A DNA stretch of 32,158 nt from an uncultured Rickettsiaceae bacterium (GCA_905479885.1 CAJQOE010000030.1:1-32158), one strand, 5' to 3'; positions 20,821 to 31,228 are shown, counted from the stretch's first letter. Notes: generated from the sequence alone by a model not told the origin. Made by a program: numbers and translations.

Positions 20821-22383
20821 ATGTCAAAAAGCAATTCTAGCTATACTCCATTTGCTCGTAAATATCGACCTTCGAAATTTTCGGAGCTTCTGGGGCAAGA
20901 AGTATTGGTAAAGACTCTTACCTATTGTATTCAAAATAATCGTTTAGCACAGGCGCACCTGCTCACGGGGATCCGCGGGGTAGGGAAGACGTCTTCTGCG
21001 CGCATTATCGCCAAGACAGTGAATTGTACGGACCTGCAGTTAAATAAAGAGCAGATCACTTCTTGTGATAAATGCAAAAACTGCGAAAGTTTTAATAAAC
21101 ATAGTCATCCAGATATTATCGAAATCGACGCTGCTAGTAAAACAAGTGTTGATGATATTAGAGAAATAATTGAAAGTAGCGAATATAGACCGCTCTTAGG
21201 TCGAATGAAATTTTTTATCATCGATGAAATACATATGCTTTCTAAAAGTGCATTTAATGCGCTTCTGAAAGTTATAGAAGAACCGCCAGAGCATGTGATA
21301 TTTATTTTTGCTACTACAGAAGTGCAAAAAATTCCTTTGACGGTTATATCTAGATGCCAGAGATATGATTTGCGTAGGTTAACTTTTGATGAAATTCATT
21401 CGTTAGTAAGTAATATTGCCAAGAGTGAAAATATAGCGTTCGAAGAAGAAGCCCTGAAGATCATTGCAATAAAATCAGAAGGATCAGCGCGTGATGCAGT
21501 GACTATGATAGATCAAGCTGCTAGCTATGTGCATAATGCAAGTAAATCGGATGTTGTTACGGCTGAAATTATTGGTCAAATGCTTGGTTTGCTTGGTACT
21601 AATACAATTTTAAAGTTCACGCAACTAATTATAGCAAATGACCCATCAGGGGCCATAAACTTGCTTGAAGATATTTATGCTAAAGCTAATAGTTTAGAAT
21701 ATTTTGTGCAGACTATGGCAGATTTTATGGCGGAACTAAGCAAGTCGAAAGTAATCCCTAATTACCATAATCCATTATATCAAAGCTATTCTACTGAAAT
21801 ATCTGATATTTTAATTGGAACCAGTCTATCAAGAATTACGATTTTGTGGCAAATTTTCAGCAATGGTGTTAGTGAAATTAAGCAATCACACAACGAGCTA
21901 GTAATGGCACAAATGCTTATTATAAAAGCAATTTATGCATGTAATTTGCCAAGTGCTGAAGATATTATGGATGCTGGTGATAATCTTGCGACACAACCAC
22001 CAGTTATTGCTATTGATTCGACCCAAAAAAAAGTAGAAATAGAAGTAGTTACTCCAGCTGATGAAATTTTTGAATTCCTGAAATATTGTCATGATAAAAC
22101 AGATATGGAGACATACTATTTATTATTAAATGAAGTGGAAGTAAAGGAGTTTGAGGCAGGGAGGCTAGCACTTGCTGGCAATATAAATATAACAATTGCT
22201 GCGCATATTGAAAAATTATTAGAGAGTTGGTCTGGTAAGAGTTGGAAAGTGCAAATATCTAAGCAGGATAAAATTATTTCGCTAAAGGAGAAAATGCTTG
22301 ATAAAGCTAGACAAGCTGGCGATTATCAAGTAATAAAAAATAAATTTCCAGATGCAAATATTTCGGATATAATTTTAAAATAA
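20821..22383 (+). CDS. dnaX: DNA polymerase III subunits gamma/tau
   Basis: YRPSKFSELLGQEVLV, GIRGVGKTSSARIIAK, four-Cys zinc module, EIDAASKTSVDDIREI, IDEIHMLSKSAFNALLKVIEEPP. Confidence 0.97.
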   Translation: MSKSNSSYTPFARKYRPSKFSELLGQEVLVKTLTYCIQNNRLAQAHLLTGIRGVGKTSSARIIAKTVNCTDLQLNKEQITSCDKCKNCESFNKHSHPDIIEIDAASKTSVDDIREIIESSEYRPLLGRMKFFIIDEIHMLSKSAFNALLKVIEEPPEHVIFIFATTEVQKIPLTVISRCQRYDLRRLTFDEIHSLVSNIAKSENIAFEEEALKIIAIKSEGSARDAVTMIDQAASYVHNASKSDVVTAEIIGQMLGLLGTNTILKFTQLIIANDPSGAINLLEDIYAKANSLEYFVQTMADFMAELSKSKVIPNYHNPLYQSYSTEISDILIGTSLSRITILWQIFSNGVSEIKQSHNELVMAQMLIIKAIYACNLPSAEDIMDAGDNLATQPPVIAIDSTQKKVEIEVVTPADEIFEFLKYCHDKTDMETYYLLLNEVEVKEFEAGRLALAGNINITIAAHIEKLLESWSGKSWKVQISKQDKIISLKEKMLDKARQAGDYQVIKNKFPDANISDIILK

Positions 22384-22404
22384 ATAAGATAGAGGGTAAA
22401 AAAA

Positions 22405-22719
22405 ATGAATATAAATCAGCTAATGAAGCAAGCGCAATCAATGCAAAAAAAGATGAAAGAAATGCAGGAAGAGATCGCTTCAAAAGAATTTGAAGGCAAA
22501 GCGGGAGGCGGTTTGATATCTGTTGTCATGAGTGGTGCTGGCGAAATGCGTAAAGTGTCTATAGATCCGTCATTAATACAGTCAGACGATAAAGAAATGC
22601 TAGAAGATCTGATTGTTGCTGCGCACAATGAAGCTAAAACAAAAGCCGATGAAGAGTCGAAAAACAACATGAGCGGCGCATTTGGTGATATGGGTGGATT
22701 GCCTGGCATGAATTTCTAA
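22405..22719 (+). CDS. ybaB: YbaB/EbfC family nucleoid-associated protein
   Basis: MKQAQSMQKKMKEMQEEIASKEFEGKAGGGLISVVMSGAGEMRKVSIDPSL; dnaX-ybaB-recR order. Confidence 0.95.
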   Translation: MNINQLMKQAQSMQKKMKEMQEEIASKEFEGKAGGGLISVVMSGAGEMRKVSIDPSLIQSDDKEMLEDLIVAAHNEAKTKADEESKNNMSGAFGDMGGLPGMNF

Positions 22720-22728
22720 TATTGGATC

Positions 22729-23328
22729 ATGCAAAAAACGACCGGCCCAGATCAATTGATATACCTCTTTTCTAAATTACCAGGGCTTGGTACTAGATCA
22801 GCAAGAAGAATAGTTTTGCATTTATTGCAAGATAAGGATCTGAGATTAAAGGGATTGATTGAAGGGCTAGAAGACGCCGCTAATAAAATCAATAATTGTC
22901 AAATTTGTGGTAATGTTGATTATAGCGTTGTATGCAGCATTTGTGCTAATGAATCGCGCAAAAGTAATATTATTGCTGTGGTTGAAACAGTTGCAGAATT
23001 ATGGGCAATTGAACGGAGTGAAGTCTTTCAAGGCACATATCATGTGCTTGGCACTACTCTTTCTAGAACAAATAATAGAAATCCACTAGAGTTGCGACTA
23101 CCTGCGCTGCGCGAGCGTTGTAAGCAAAACGACACAGAAGAATTGATAATTGCCACTAACGCAACTTTAGAAGGGCAAACTACTGCATATTTTATTACTG
23201 AGTATTTTAGAGATTATCCAATAAAAATTTCTCGACTAGCAAGCGGTATACCAGTTGGTGGTGAGCTTGATTATCTAGATGAAGGTACTTTATCTGCTGC
23301 GTTATCGAGTAGGCATTTATTTGAGTGA
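22729..23328 (+). CDS. recR: Recombination protein RecR
   Basis: [17 protein letters not shown], CxxC zinc finger ([16 protein letters not shown]), Toprim [33 protein letters not shown]. Confidence 0.97.
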   Translation: MQKTTGPDQLIYLFSKLPGLGTRSARRIVLHLLQDKDLRLKGLIEGLEDAANKINNCQICGNVDYSVVCSICANESRKSNIIAVVETVAELWAIERSEVFQGTYHVLGTTLSRTNNRNPLELRLPALRERCKQNDTEELIIATNATLEGQTTAYFITEYFRDYPIKISRLASGIPVGGELDYLDEGTLSAALSSRHLFE

Positions 23329-23422
23329 TTTAGGGTTATAAATGTTCTGAATATTATTGTTTTTATCAGGTGTTGATGGGTATAATTATACTAGTTTGTT
23401 AATATTAAAAAGGTAACTAAAT

Positions 23423-23707
23423 ATGTCTAAGAAAAAATCCTCTGCAAAAGCAAAAGCTGAAGCTACTTTTGATCAGCAATTCGATGCATTGATACTACCA
23501 CTTCTAACACCTGAAATTATTGCTAGTCTTTTACAGGATCAGCAGTTTGTTAAAGAGGTGGTGCGTGAAACAAAACAAGCTCTTGCTAATCCTAGTGACG
23601 TACAGCAATTGGGTGCAAAATATAGTTTTAATACAAAAGATGTTGAAACTGGCTTGGAGCAGACAATAGAAGATTTAACGGCTCTTCTGGGCGATGATAG
23701 TGAATAA
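23423..23707 (+). CDS. Conserved-looking small acidic protein of unknown function
   Basis: 94 aa ORF with upstream AAGG RBS-like sequence; no family recognised. Confidence 0.6.
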   Translation: MSKKKSSAKAKAEATFDQQFDALILPLLTPEIIASLLQDQQFVKEVVRETKQALANPSDVQQLGAKYSFNTKDVETGLEQTIEDLTALLGDDSE

Positions 23708-23795
23708 TACATTGATAATTTTTAATTGTTAGTCTTAGACGTTGCGTCTTAAAAGCTACTCGCTCTTAATGTTTTGGCCATTGCGCGTAAAAATC

Positions 23796-23825
23796 TTGCA
23801 ATTACTACCTTTTCAAGAGTAAAAT
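23796..23825 (+). promoter_or_regulatory. Candidate sigma70-type promoter for sucA
   Basis: TTGCAA, 18-nt spacer, TAAAAT upstream of sucA; eye-spotted only. Confidence 0.35.
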
Positions 23826-23864
23826 GCTTATATTAGTTGTGATTTTTAGGAGAGAGTAATTTTA

Positions 23865-26669
23865 GTGTCCAAAAATTTTAAGCAGACAAGTTTTCTATTT
23901 GGTAGCAATTCGGTGTTTATTGAAGAATTGTATCAGCAATACCTACAGGATGCTAGTTCGGTAGATCCTAGTTGGGTTGAATTTTTTGCAAGTCAAAATG
24001 ATGTTTTTCCTTTGAAGAGTACTTCAAAGGTTATTATTAAAGATGCCCCTAACACTCAAATTAATAAAGCAGTGGCGGTTTCTGGTAATTTAGCAGAAAA
24101 TTCTTTAAGAGCTAAGTTTATGATCATGGCTTATCGTGAGCATGGTCATTATCTAGCTGAGCTTGATCCCTTGTCTTTGGAAATAAAAAAAGCACGCACT
24201 GATCTAAAATTAACATTAGAAGATTTTGGTTTTACCAAAGAGCAATTGTCTGAAACAATAGACGTTACTGGTGAGTTTAGTGATCTAACAACATGTACAG
24301 TAGACCAACTTGTCGAGGTTTTGGACCGTACGTATTCTGGCAGTATAGCTGCCGAGTTTTCACACGTTGAAAATAATACTGAACAAAAATGGTTGTATGA
24401 TCAGTTAGAAAATGCAAATACTCACGCAATGTTTTCTCTTGAAGATAAAAAGAGAATGCTGAAAGATTTGGTTGAAGTTGAAGGTTTTGAGCAATATTTG
24501 CACACAAAATTCTCAGGTGCTAAACGGTTCTCTATAGAAGGCGGCGATGCTTCTATTGTCTGTTTAGAATCGGTAATTAATTTGTCAGCGGAAGATGGTG
24601 CCGAGGAAGCTGTTTTGGGGTTGGCGCATCGAGGTCGCTTATCTACTTTAACTAAAGTTATGCAAAAGCCATATAGAGCTGTATTGTCTGAATTTATGGG
24701 TACTAGCGCATTTCCAACAGATTTAAATGTCTCTGGCGATGTGAAATATCATATGGGTTTTTCTTCGGATAAAGTAACTCCATCTGGACGCAAGATTCAT
24801 TTATCATTAACGCCAAACCCATCTCACCTAGAGGCAGTAAATCCTGTAGTGGCTGGTAAAGTACGTGCCAAACAAGATTGTTTAGGGCGTGATCGTAAGA
24901 AAGTAGTTGGCATATTAGTGCATGGCGATGCAGCATTCTGTGGACAAGGTGTTGTTGCAGAAAGCTTAGTTATGTCTGGCTTGAAGCCATATGAAGTAGG
25001 TGGTATTTTTCATTTAGTAATTAATAACCAAATTGGTTTTACAGCTAATGCTTATGATTCAAGGGTTGGGCGTTATTGTACAGAAGTTGCCAAGATGGTT
25101 GGCGCGCCAATAATACATGTCAACGGAGATGATATCGAGGCGGTAGTGGTGGCAACTAAAATAGCTTGTGATTACCGTGTTAAATTTGGTAAGGATGTAG
25201 TTGTGGACATTATATGTTATCGTAAATATGGGCATAATGAAGGTGATGAGCCGATGTACACCCAGGCTGTAATGTATAATGTTATCAAAACAAAACCAAC
25301 TCCAGCTGCTATATATGCAGAAAAATTAGTTTCTCAGTCAGAGATAGGCGCAGATTATTATGAGCAGTTAAAAGGGGAATTTAAAAATCATCTTGATAAA
25401 GAGTTTGCACAAGTTGAATCTTATAAACCAAGAGCGCAATGGCTAGAAGGGAATTGGTCAGGTTTTGATCGTTCAAGCGAAACTAACTTAAAAACTGGCG
25501 TGGCTAAATCTGTACTACTAAATATGTGTAAGGATTTATGTACTATTCCGGAGTCTTTTTCTGCAAATAAGAAAATAGCCAAATTACTCTCAAATAGAGC
25601 TGAGTCTGTCAGTAAAGGTGACTCATTAGATTGGGCAACGGCTGAATTGCTAGCTTATGGTACATTGTTAAAGGAAGGTATGCCAGTTAGAATCACTGGA
25701 CAAGATGTTGGTCGTGGAACTTTCTCTCATAGGCACGCGGTACTGCACTCACAAACAGATAAATCAATTTATGAACCATTAAATAATATTTCAAAAGATC
25801 AGGCGTTTTTTGAGATTGCTGATAGTAACCTTTCAGAATATGGAGTGCTTGGATTTGAGTATGGCTATTCTTTAGTCAACCCAAACCAGTTAGTAATTTG
25901 GGAAGGGCAGTTTGGTGATTTCTGTAATGGCGCTCAAATTATTTTTGATCAATTTATTTCGTCAGCTGAAACTAAATGGTTGCGTATGAGTGGTTTGGTA
26001 TGCCTATTACCAAATGGTATGGAAGGGCAAGGCCCAGAGCATAGCTCTGCAAGGTTAGAACGCTTCTTGCAGCTTTGCGCAGAAGATAATATGCAAGTAG
26101 TATATCCCACGACTCCAGCTTCTATATTTCATTTATTACGTCGTCAGTTATTGCGTAATTTTAGAAAGCCGTTAATCGTTATGTCACCAAAATCATTATT
26201 GCGCCATAAGCTGGCGGTATCGGATATTTCTGCTTTTGATGAAAATACATCATTTGTACCAGTGATAGATGAAATTGATAAAGATATAAAAGCAAGTGCG
26301 GTAAAAAAAGTAGTGTTCTGCTCGGGTAAAGTATATTACGACTTGCTTGAGGCGCGTAGAGAGCAGAAAATAAAAGATATAGCCATTATACGTCTCGAGC
26401 AATTATATCCTTTTGAAAAAGCTATTATTGTTAAAATAATGCAAAAATATTCAAAAGCTACAGAGTATGTTTGGTGTCAAGAAGAGCCTAGGAATATGGG
26501 TGGGTGGAGATATATCAGAGCACATATGGAAGAAGCGCTAAAACAAGCTTCTATAAAAAAAGCAATAAATTTTGTTGGTAGGGCAGAGGCATCTTCGCCG
26601 GCTGTTGGTTATTTGTATGTACATAATAAACAGCAAGAAGCATTAGTAAAAGAAGCCCTTGATATTTAA
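23865..26669 (+). CDS. sucA: 2-oxoglutarate dehydrogenase E1 component
   Basis: 934 aa; [68 protein letters not shown] start after GGAGAG. Confidence 0.97.
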   Translation: MSKNFKQTSFLFGSNSVFIEELYQQYLQDASSVDPSWVEFFASQNDVFPLKSTSKVIIKDAPNTQINKAVAVSGNLAENSLRAKFMIMAYREHGHYLAELDPLSLEIKKARTDLKLTLEDFGFTKEQLSETIDVTGEFSDLTTCTVDQLVEVLDRTYSGSIAAEFSHVENNTEQKWLYDQLENANTHAMFSLEDKKRMLKDLVEVEGFEQYLHTKFSGAKRFSIEGGDASIVCLESVINLSAEDGAEEAVLGLAHRGRLSTLTKVMQKPYRAVLSEFMGTSAFPTDLNVSGDVKYHMGFSSDKVTPSGRKIHLSLTPNPSHLEAVNPVVAGKVRAKQDCLGRDRKKVVGILVHGDAAFCGQGVVAESLVMSGLKPYEVGGIFHLVINNQIGFTANAYDSRVGRYCTEVAKMVGAPIIHVNGDDIEAVVVATKIACDYRVKFGKDVVVDIICYRKYGHNEGDEPMYTQAVMYNVIKTKPTPAAIYAEKLVSQSEIGADYYEQLKGEFKNHLDKEFAQVESYKPRAQWLEGNWSGFDRSSETNLKTGVAKSVLLNMCKDLCTIPESFSANKKIAKLLSNRAESVSKGDSLDWATAELLAYGTLLKEGMPVRITGQDVGRGTFSHRHAVLHSQTDKSIYEPLNNISKDQAFFEIADSNLSEYGVLGFEYGYSLVNPNQLVIWEGQFGDFCNGAQIIFDQFISSAETKWLRMSGLVCLLPNGMEGQGPEHSSARLERFLQLCAEDNMQVVYPTTPASIFHLLRRQLLRNFRKPLIVMSPKSLLRHKLAVSDISAFDENTSFVPVIDEIDKDIKASAVKKVVFCSGKVYYDLLEARREQKIKDIAIIRLEQLYPFEKAIIVKIMQKYSKATEYVWCQEEPRNMGGWRYIRAHMEEALKQASIKKAINFVGRAEASSPAVGYLYVHNKQQEALVKEALDI

Positions 26670-26710
26670 GAGTATATTATAGAATTTAAGAAGATTTGGA
26701 GACGTAAATT

Positions 26711-27922
26711 ATGAGTGTTGGAATTGTAGTACCTCCTTTAGGGGAATCTGTTTCTGAAGCAACGATTGCCAAATGGTTTAAGCAACCAGGCGATGCAGTG
26801 AAAGTAGATGAATTATTACTCGAACTTGAGACAGAAAAAGTAACTTTAGAAGTAAACGCTACAGCAGAAGGCGTGCTGGAATCTATTGATGCAGCAGAAG
26901 ATACTACCGTGACAGTAGGGCAAGTAGTAGGTAAAATTAAAGCAGGTAGCACACCAGATGTGCCGTCGGCTCCGAGTGCAGCTGCGGCACCTGCTGCCCC
27001 TTCTACTAACGCAGCTCCTGTTTCTTCTGTAACAGATAGAAAAGTAGATCCTGCAACGACAATGCCTCCGTCAGTGCAAAAATTAGTTACTGAGAGTAAT
27101 TTAAATCCTGCGAATATTCCAGCAACTGGTAAAGATGGTCGCATTAATAAGGGTGATGTGTTAAGTGCGCTGAGCAACCCTGTTTCAACACAAGCACTGT
27201 CTCCAACCTTGGAAGGTGACGACAGGCCAGTTGAACGCATACGTATGTCACGCTTACGTAAGACTATAGCGCAGCGTTTAAAAGATTCACAAAATACAGC
27301 TGCAATCTTGAGTACATTTAACGAAATGGATATGAGTAAAGTGATGGCACTACGCGCAAGACATCGCGATGCTTTCCAAGAGAAACACGGCGTCAAGCTT
27401 GGTTTTATGTCGTTCTTTGTAAAGGCGATTATCAGCGCTCTTAAAGCGGTACCATCTGTGAATGCAGAAATGGAAGGTGATGACATAATATATAAGCAAT
27501 ATTATGATATCGGCGTCGCTGTGGGAACAGAGCAAGGGCTTGTAGTGCCTATAGTTAGAAACGCAGATAGAATGAGTTTTTCCGAAATAGAAAAAGAAAT
27601 TGTTTCATTAGCTGTTCGCGCTAGAGATGGTAAATTAGCTATGTCTGATTTAACCGGTGGAACATTTTCTGTAACAAATGGCGGGGTCTATGGTTCGTTG
27701 CTATCAACCCCAATCATCAATCCACCACAAACAGGTATTATTGGTTTGCATAATACACAGGAACGACCAGTAGTTATAGATGGTAAGATTGAGATTCGTC
27801 CAATGATGTATACTGCCCTTTCCTATGATCATAGAGTGATTGATGGTAAAGACGCAGTTACCTTCTTAGTGAAAGTTAAAGAAGCTATAGAAGATCCAGA
27901 GAGGTTATTAATTGATATTTAA
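26711..27922 (+). CDS. sucB: 2-oxoglutarate dehydrogenase E2 (dihydrolipoyl succinyltransferase)
   Basis: Lipoyl domain [12 protein letters not shown]3-binding region, [17 protein letters not shown] catalytic motif. Confidence 0.97.
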   Translation: MSVGIVVPPLGESVSEATIAKWFKQPGDAVKVDELLLELETEKVTLEVNATAEGVLESIDAAEDTTVTVGQVVGKIKAGSTPDVPSAPSAAAAPAAPSTNAAPVSSVTDRKVDPATTMPPSVQKLVTESNLNPANIPATGKDGRINKGDVLSALSNPVSTQALSPTLEGDDRPVERIRMSRLRKTIAQRLKDSQNTAAILSTFNEMDMSKVMALRARHRDAFQEKHGVKLGFMSFFVKAIISALKAVPSVNAEMEGDDIIYKQYYDIGVAVGTEQGLVVPIVRNADRMSFSEIEKEIVSLAVRARDGKLAMSDLTGGTFSVTNGGVYGSLLSTPIINPPQTGIIGLHNTQERPVVIDGKIEIRPMMYTALSYDHRVIDGKDAVTFLVKVKEAIEDPERLLIDI

Positions 27923-27936
27923 AAGGAGGAAGTAAA

Positions 27937-28068
27937 ATGTTACAATTTGAACACGCCGAAGTTTTAAGTAGAGTATTAGCAGAACTAAAAAATACAGTAG
28001 AAGAATACCCAGCAAATGTAAATATAACTGGTAATGAATCTAGTATGTACATGGATATAGACATCTAA
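27937..28068 (+). CDS. Small ORF (43 aa, MLQFEHAEVLSRVLAELKNTVEEYPANVNITGNESSMYMDIDI) of unknown function; absent from supplied ORF track
   Basis: ATG preceded by AAAAGGAGGAAGTAAA, 14 nt after sucB stop; complete frame ending TAA. Confidence 0.55.
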   Translation: MLQFEHAEVLSRVLAELKNTVEEYPANVNITGNESSMYMDIDI

Positions 28069-28078
28069 CTAAAATCTT

Positions 28079-28111
28079 CCCACCCAAACAATTATTAATT
28101 ATTTGGGTGGG
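28079..28111 (+). terminator. Strong stem-loop after sucB and the small ORF; putative terminator or mRNA 3' stabiliser
   Basis: CCCACCCAAA / TTTGGGTGGG perfect 10-bp stem; no T-tract follows. Confidence 0.5.
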
Positions 28112-28137
28112 ATAACAATATTAGCAGCTACCTTTAT

Positions 28138-28587
28138 ATGAAGTTACAAATTATAGCAGTTGGTAAGATAGCTGGAGAGCAAGCTGCTATCGTCAAGCAT
28201 TACCAAAAAATGATTGGTTGGCAAGTGCAGAATACTGAGCTTGCTTACTCAAAGAAATTATCAGAAAAACAAATAAAGCAACATGAAGCAAAGCTTATCC
28301 AAGATAAGATTGTTAAAGGCGCGTACGTTGTTGTTCTGGACGTACTGGGCAAACAGATAAGTAGTGAGATATTCAGCGATATATTTAAATCACAAATGAT
28401 GTGTGGTAGAAATGTAGACTTTATTATTGGAGGTGCCTTTGGTTTAGACGCATCAATATTGTCATTGGCAGACATGACATTATCTCTTTCAAAAATGACC
28501 TTTCCTCATCAAATTGCTAAATTACTCTTATTTGAACAAATATATAGAGCTCAGACTATTTTGGATAATCATCCGTACCATAAATAA
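28138..28587 (+). CDS. rlmH: 23S rRNA (pseudouridine1915-N3)-methyltransferase RlmH
   Basis: IIAVGKIAGEQ, YVVVLDVLGKQISSE, FIIGGAFGLD, LSLSKMTFPHQIAKLLLFEQIYRA. Confidence 0.94.
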   Translation: MKLQIIAVGKIAGEQAAIVKHYQKMIGWQVQNTELAYSKKLSEKQIKQHEAKLIQDKIVKGAYVVVLDVLGKQISSEIFSDIFKSQMMCGRNVDFIIGGAFGLDASILSLADMTLSLSKMTFPHQIAKLLLFEQIYRAQTILDNHPYHK

Positions 28588-28814
28588 TTGTTTGTCCATA
28601 TGTTTGTATTAATAACACGAATTAAGGATCAAAAGTTTTAGATAGGGTTTATTCTAATTTTGTTGTGCAAGTTATAGTCTAAAACTCATCTAAGCCTTCT
28701 GCAACCTATGATTTAAAAAGCTCTTGTTTTTGATTCGCCTTAGAGTAGTGTAAAATCTATCAGCACACTGGCGTTAATATATAAAAAAACACTTCCCAAC
28801 ATACAATTTTTAGG

Positions 28815-28843
28815 TGTATTAATTAAATATGGTAATTAATACA
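28815..28843 (+). repeat. 11-bp perfect inverted repeat upstream of the MFS gene
   Basis: TGTATTAATTA-AATATGG-TAATTAATACA. Confidence 0.7.
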
Positions 28844-28852
28844 TAGGTGGTT

Positions 28853-30196
28853 ATGTCAGATATTAAATATAAACTTAATAAGTATCAAAAAGAATCAATA
28901 TTACTTTTACAAATAGGTACTTTTCTTGAATATTTTGATTTGATGCTTTATGTGCACATGGCAGTTGTGCTTAACGAATTATTTTTTCCAAAAACGGATC
29001 CTAAAATGGCAGCGATTTTAGCTGCTTTTGCTTTTTGCTCTACTTATGTATTAAGACCATTTGGGGCGCTAATATTCGGCTATATTGGTGATAATTATGG
29101 AAGAAAGCCAACAGTTATTATCACTACTTCCTTAATGGCTTTAAGTTGTTTAACTATGGCAACCCTTCCTACTTATGCAGATATAGGTATTACTGCAGCA
29201 GTGATCGTTTCTTTGTTACGAATAATACAAGGAATGAGCTCAATGGGTGAAGTTATGGGTGCTCGTATATATATTACTGAAATTACTAAACCACCAGTTC
29301 AATATTCAGCTGTATGTTATGTATCGATTTCTGTTGCGCTTGGTTCCATTTCCGCTTTGGGCGTTGCGACTTTAGCGACAAGAGTTGGTTTTAACTGGAG
29401 AATTGCTTTTATATTTGGTATGGTAATTGCCCTAGTCGGTATAGTTGCGCGTACGAGGCTACGCGAAACCCCTGATTTTGCTGATGCAAAGCGTAAAATG
29501 CAAAATACTCTTAACTTGGCTACAGAAGGTGGGTTAGATAAACCTGCAGCCTTATTATTGAAGACAAATTATGCATGGGACGAGAAGGTTAATAAGAAAA
29601 GTTTCTTCCATTTTTTTAGTGTATTTTGTGGTTGGCCTCTTTCTTTTTATTTGGCGTATATATATTTTATTCCAACCTTAAAAGACTCTTGTGGCTATAC
29701 ATCTGCAGATATTATCCTGCATAATTTTTATTTATCGCTATTTCAATTATTTACAAATATAGTAATTCTTTTTTTAACTAAAAGAATTTATCCGTTATAC
29801 ATATCGAAATTTATTGGCTTCTTTTTCCTTTTTTCTCTTTTTATTATGCCATTTGTAATGAATGGAAGCCCTAACAATTATACGATATTTTTAATACAAA
29901 TATTATTTGTATCGGGTCTTAGAGAAACTCCATCTGACCCTATTCTAATAAAGCATTTTCCAGTATTTAAACGTTTTACAGCTGCTACCTTTGGTTATGC
30001 CTTGTCAAGGGCTGTAATGTATATATTTATATCTTTTGGGCTTGTTTATCTAACGAATTGGTTTGGATATTATGGTGTTTGGATATTAGCATTTCCAATA
30101 ACTTTCTTCTGGCTTAAGGCTGTTTTCTATTACTCTTCTTTAGAAAAAGCTGTAGGCCATTACCCAAAGAAAGGAGAGTGGCAAGTTGAGGGTTAA
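28853..30196 (+). CDS. MFS transporter, MHS/ProP-like
   Basis: Multi-TM; FLEYFDLMLYVHM, RPFGALIFGYIGDNYGRKPTVIIT, RIIQGMSSMGEVMGARIYITE; ATG at 28853 is better placed than the upstream GTG at 28847. Confidence 0.88.
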   Translation: MSDIKYKLNKYQKESILLLQIGTFLEYFDLMLYVHMAVVLNELFFPKTDPKMAAILAAFAFCSTYVLRPFGALIFGYIGDNYGRKPTVIITTSLMALSCLTMATLPTYADIGITAAVIVSLLRIIQGMSSMGEVMGARIYITEITKPPVQYSAVCYVSISVALGSISALGVATLATRVGFNWRIAFIFGMVIALVGIVARTRLRETPDFADAKRKMQNTLNLATEGGLDKPAALLLKTNYAWDEKVNKKSFFHFFSVFCGWPLSFYLAYIYFIPTLKDSCGYTSADIILHNFYLSLFQLFTNIVILFLTKRIYPLYISKFIGFFFLFSLFIMPFVMNGSPNNYTIFLIQILFVSGLRETPSDPILIKHFPVFKRFTAATFGYALSRAVMYIFISFGLVYLTNWFGYYGVWILAFPITFFWLKAVFYYSSLEKAVGHYPKKGEWQVEG

Positions 30197-30467
30197 TAAT
30201 TAATATAGTAAATGTATGGCTTCTGTGACTAGATATCTCCGAACACTGCCGGATCAATATCCTATTACCATTCGTAAATTTAAGGGTAAGAATTTAGATG
30301 GATTATATAAATAATATCTTAGCCGCCGAGATTTGGGGTATTAAGTTGAAATATTAGGTTTTTCTTAAGCGGGTAGTACTAAGCTTTGCTTTTACAGTAA
30401 TAAGGTATAGAGCGGTTGTATTAGCAACTGTTTCTAGCCATTATTTTAATTTGTATTTTAAGAGAGA

Positions 30468-30542
30468 TGGTGCCGGATGTCGGATTCGAACTGACGACCG
30501 ACCGCTTACAAGGCGGTTGCTCTACCACTGAGCTAATCCGGC
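30468..30542 (-). tRNA. tRNA-Thr (anticodon UGU), CCA encoded
   Basis: Reverse complement GCCGGATTAGCTCAGTGGTAGAGCAACCGCCTTGTAAGCGGTCGGTCGTCAGTTCGAATCCGACATCCGGCACCA folds as a cloverleaf. Confidence 0.95.
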
Positions 30543-30569
30543 AATATATAGTACATAAGTACTAAAGGT

Positions 30570-30591
30570 AAGGGTGCTCGAGTGCACCCTT
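30570..30591 (-). terminator. Stem-loop downstream of rpsP, probable terminator
   Basis: AAGGGTGC-TCGAGT-GCACCCTT 8-bp stem right after the rpsP stop; T-tract weak. Confidence 0.55.
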
Positions 30592-30596
30592 AGAAA

Positions 30597-30935
30597 TTAT
30601 TTAGCAGCTTTTTGTTCTTTTTTAGATGGTTTAGTTGTTTGAGCTTTTTCTTTGATTGCCATTTTTCTCAAAATTGTATCTGGTAATTTAATACCAGCTG
30701 CTTTGATGAAATGTGCAACACGCTCAGTTGGTTGTGCTCCTTGAGCTAACCAATGTTCGATACGATCTGCTTTAAGAGTAACACGTTCGCCATCTTCTTT
30801 TTTTAGTAAAGGATTATACGTACCAATTTTTTCGATGAAATCACCGTCTCTTGGAGCACGTGCATCTGCTACAACTACTCTATAATAAGGGCGTTTTTTG
30901 GCGCCACCTCTTGCTAAACGAATCTTAACTGCCAT
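30597..30935 (-). CDS. rpsP: 30S ribosomal protein S16
   Basis: [44 protein letters not shown]. Confidence 0.97.
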   Translation of the reverse strand: MAVKIRLARGGAKKRPYYRVVVADARAPRDGDFIEKIGTYNPLLKKEDGERVTLKADRIEHWLAQGAQPTERVAHFIKAAGIKLPDTILRKMAIKEKAQTTKPSKKEQKAAK

Positions 30936-30947
30936 ATATACAAAACT

Positions 30948-31121
30948 CTACTTAATTTTTTCTTCCTTAAATTCAACATGCTTACGCACTTTAGGATCGT
31001 ACTTTCTAAAAGATAACTTTTCAGTTAAAGTTTTAGGATTACGCTTCTTCACAAGGTAGTATCCAGTTCCTGCTGTGCTAACTAGCTTCACCAGAAGATT
31101 TTTACTTTTTTTCTTAGACAC
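30948..31121 (-). CDS. rpmG: 50S ribosomal protein L33
   Basis: GTG-initiated [57 protein letters not shown]; upstream ORF extension to 31220 is unlike L33. Confidence 0.95.
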   Translation of the reverse strand: MSKKKSKNLLVKLVSTAGTGYYLVKKRNPKTLTEKLSFRKYDPKVRKHVEFKEEKIK

Positions 31122-31228
31122 AGTCTTTAACCTTTTTAAAAACAATTTTTCATAAAATATCCTAGGTAAAATATAACTAGAAGCACCAATAGTCAAGAGT
31201 AAAGTTAGCCAAACATGCAATGAAATGA

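Noticed and set aside
26686-27486. 266-aa ORF antisense to sucB
   Set aside because: Lies opposite a confidently assigned sucB; low-complexity Ser/Ala composition is what the complement of the lipoyl/linker region gives
31122-31220. N-terminal extension of L33 in the ORF track
   Set aside because: L33 starts at the GTG (31121); the hydrophobic extension is not L33-like
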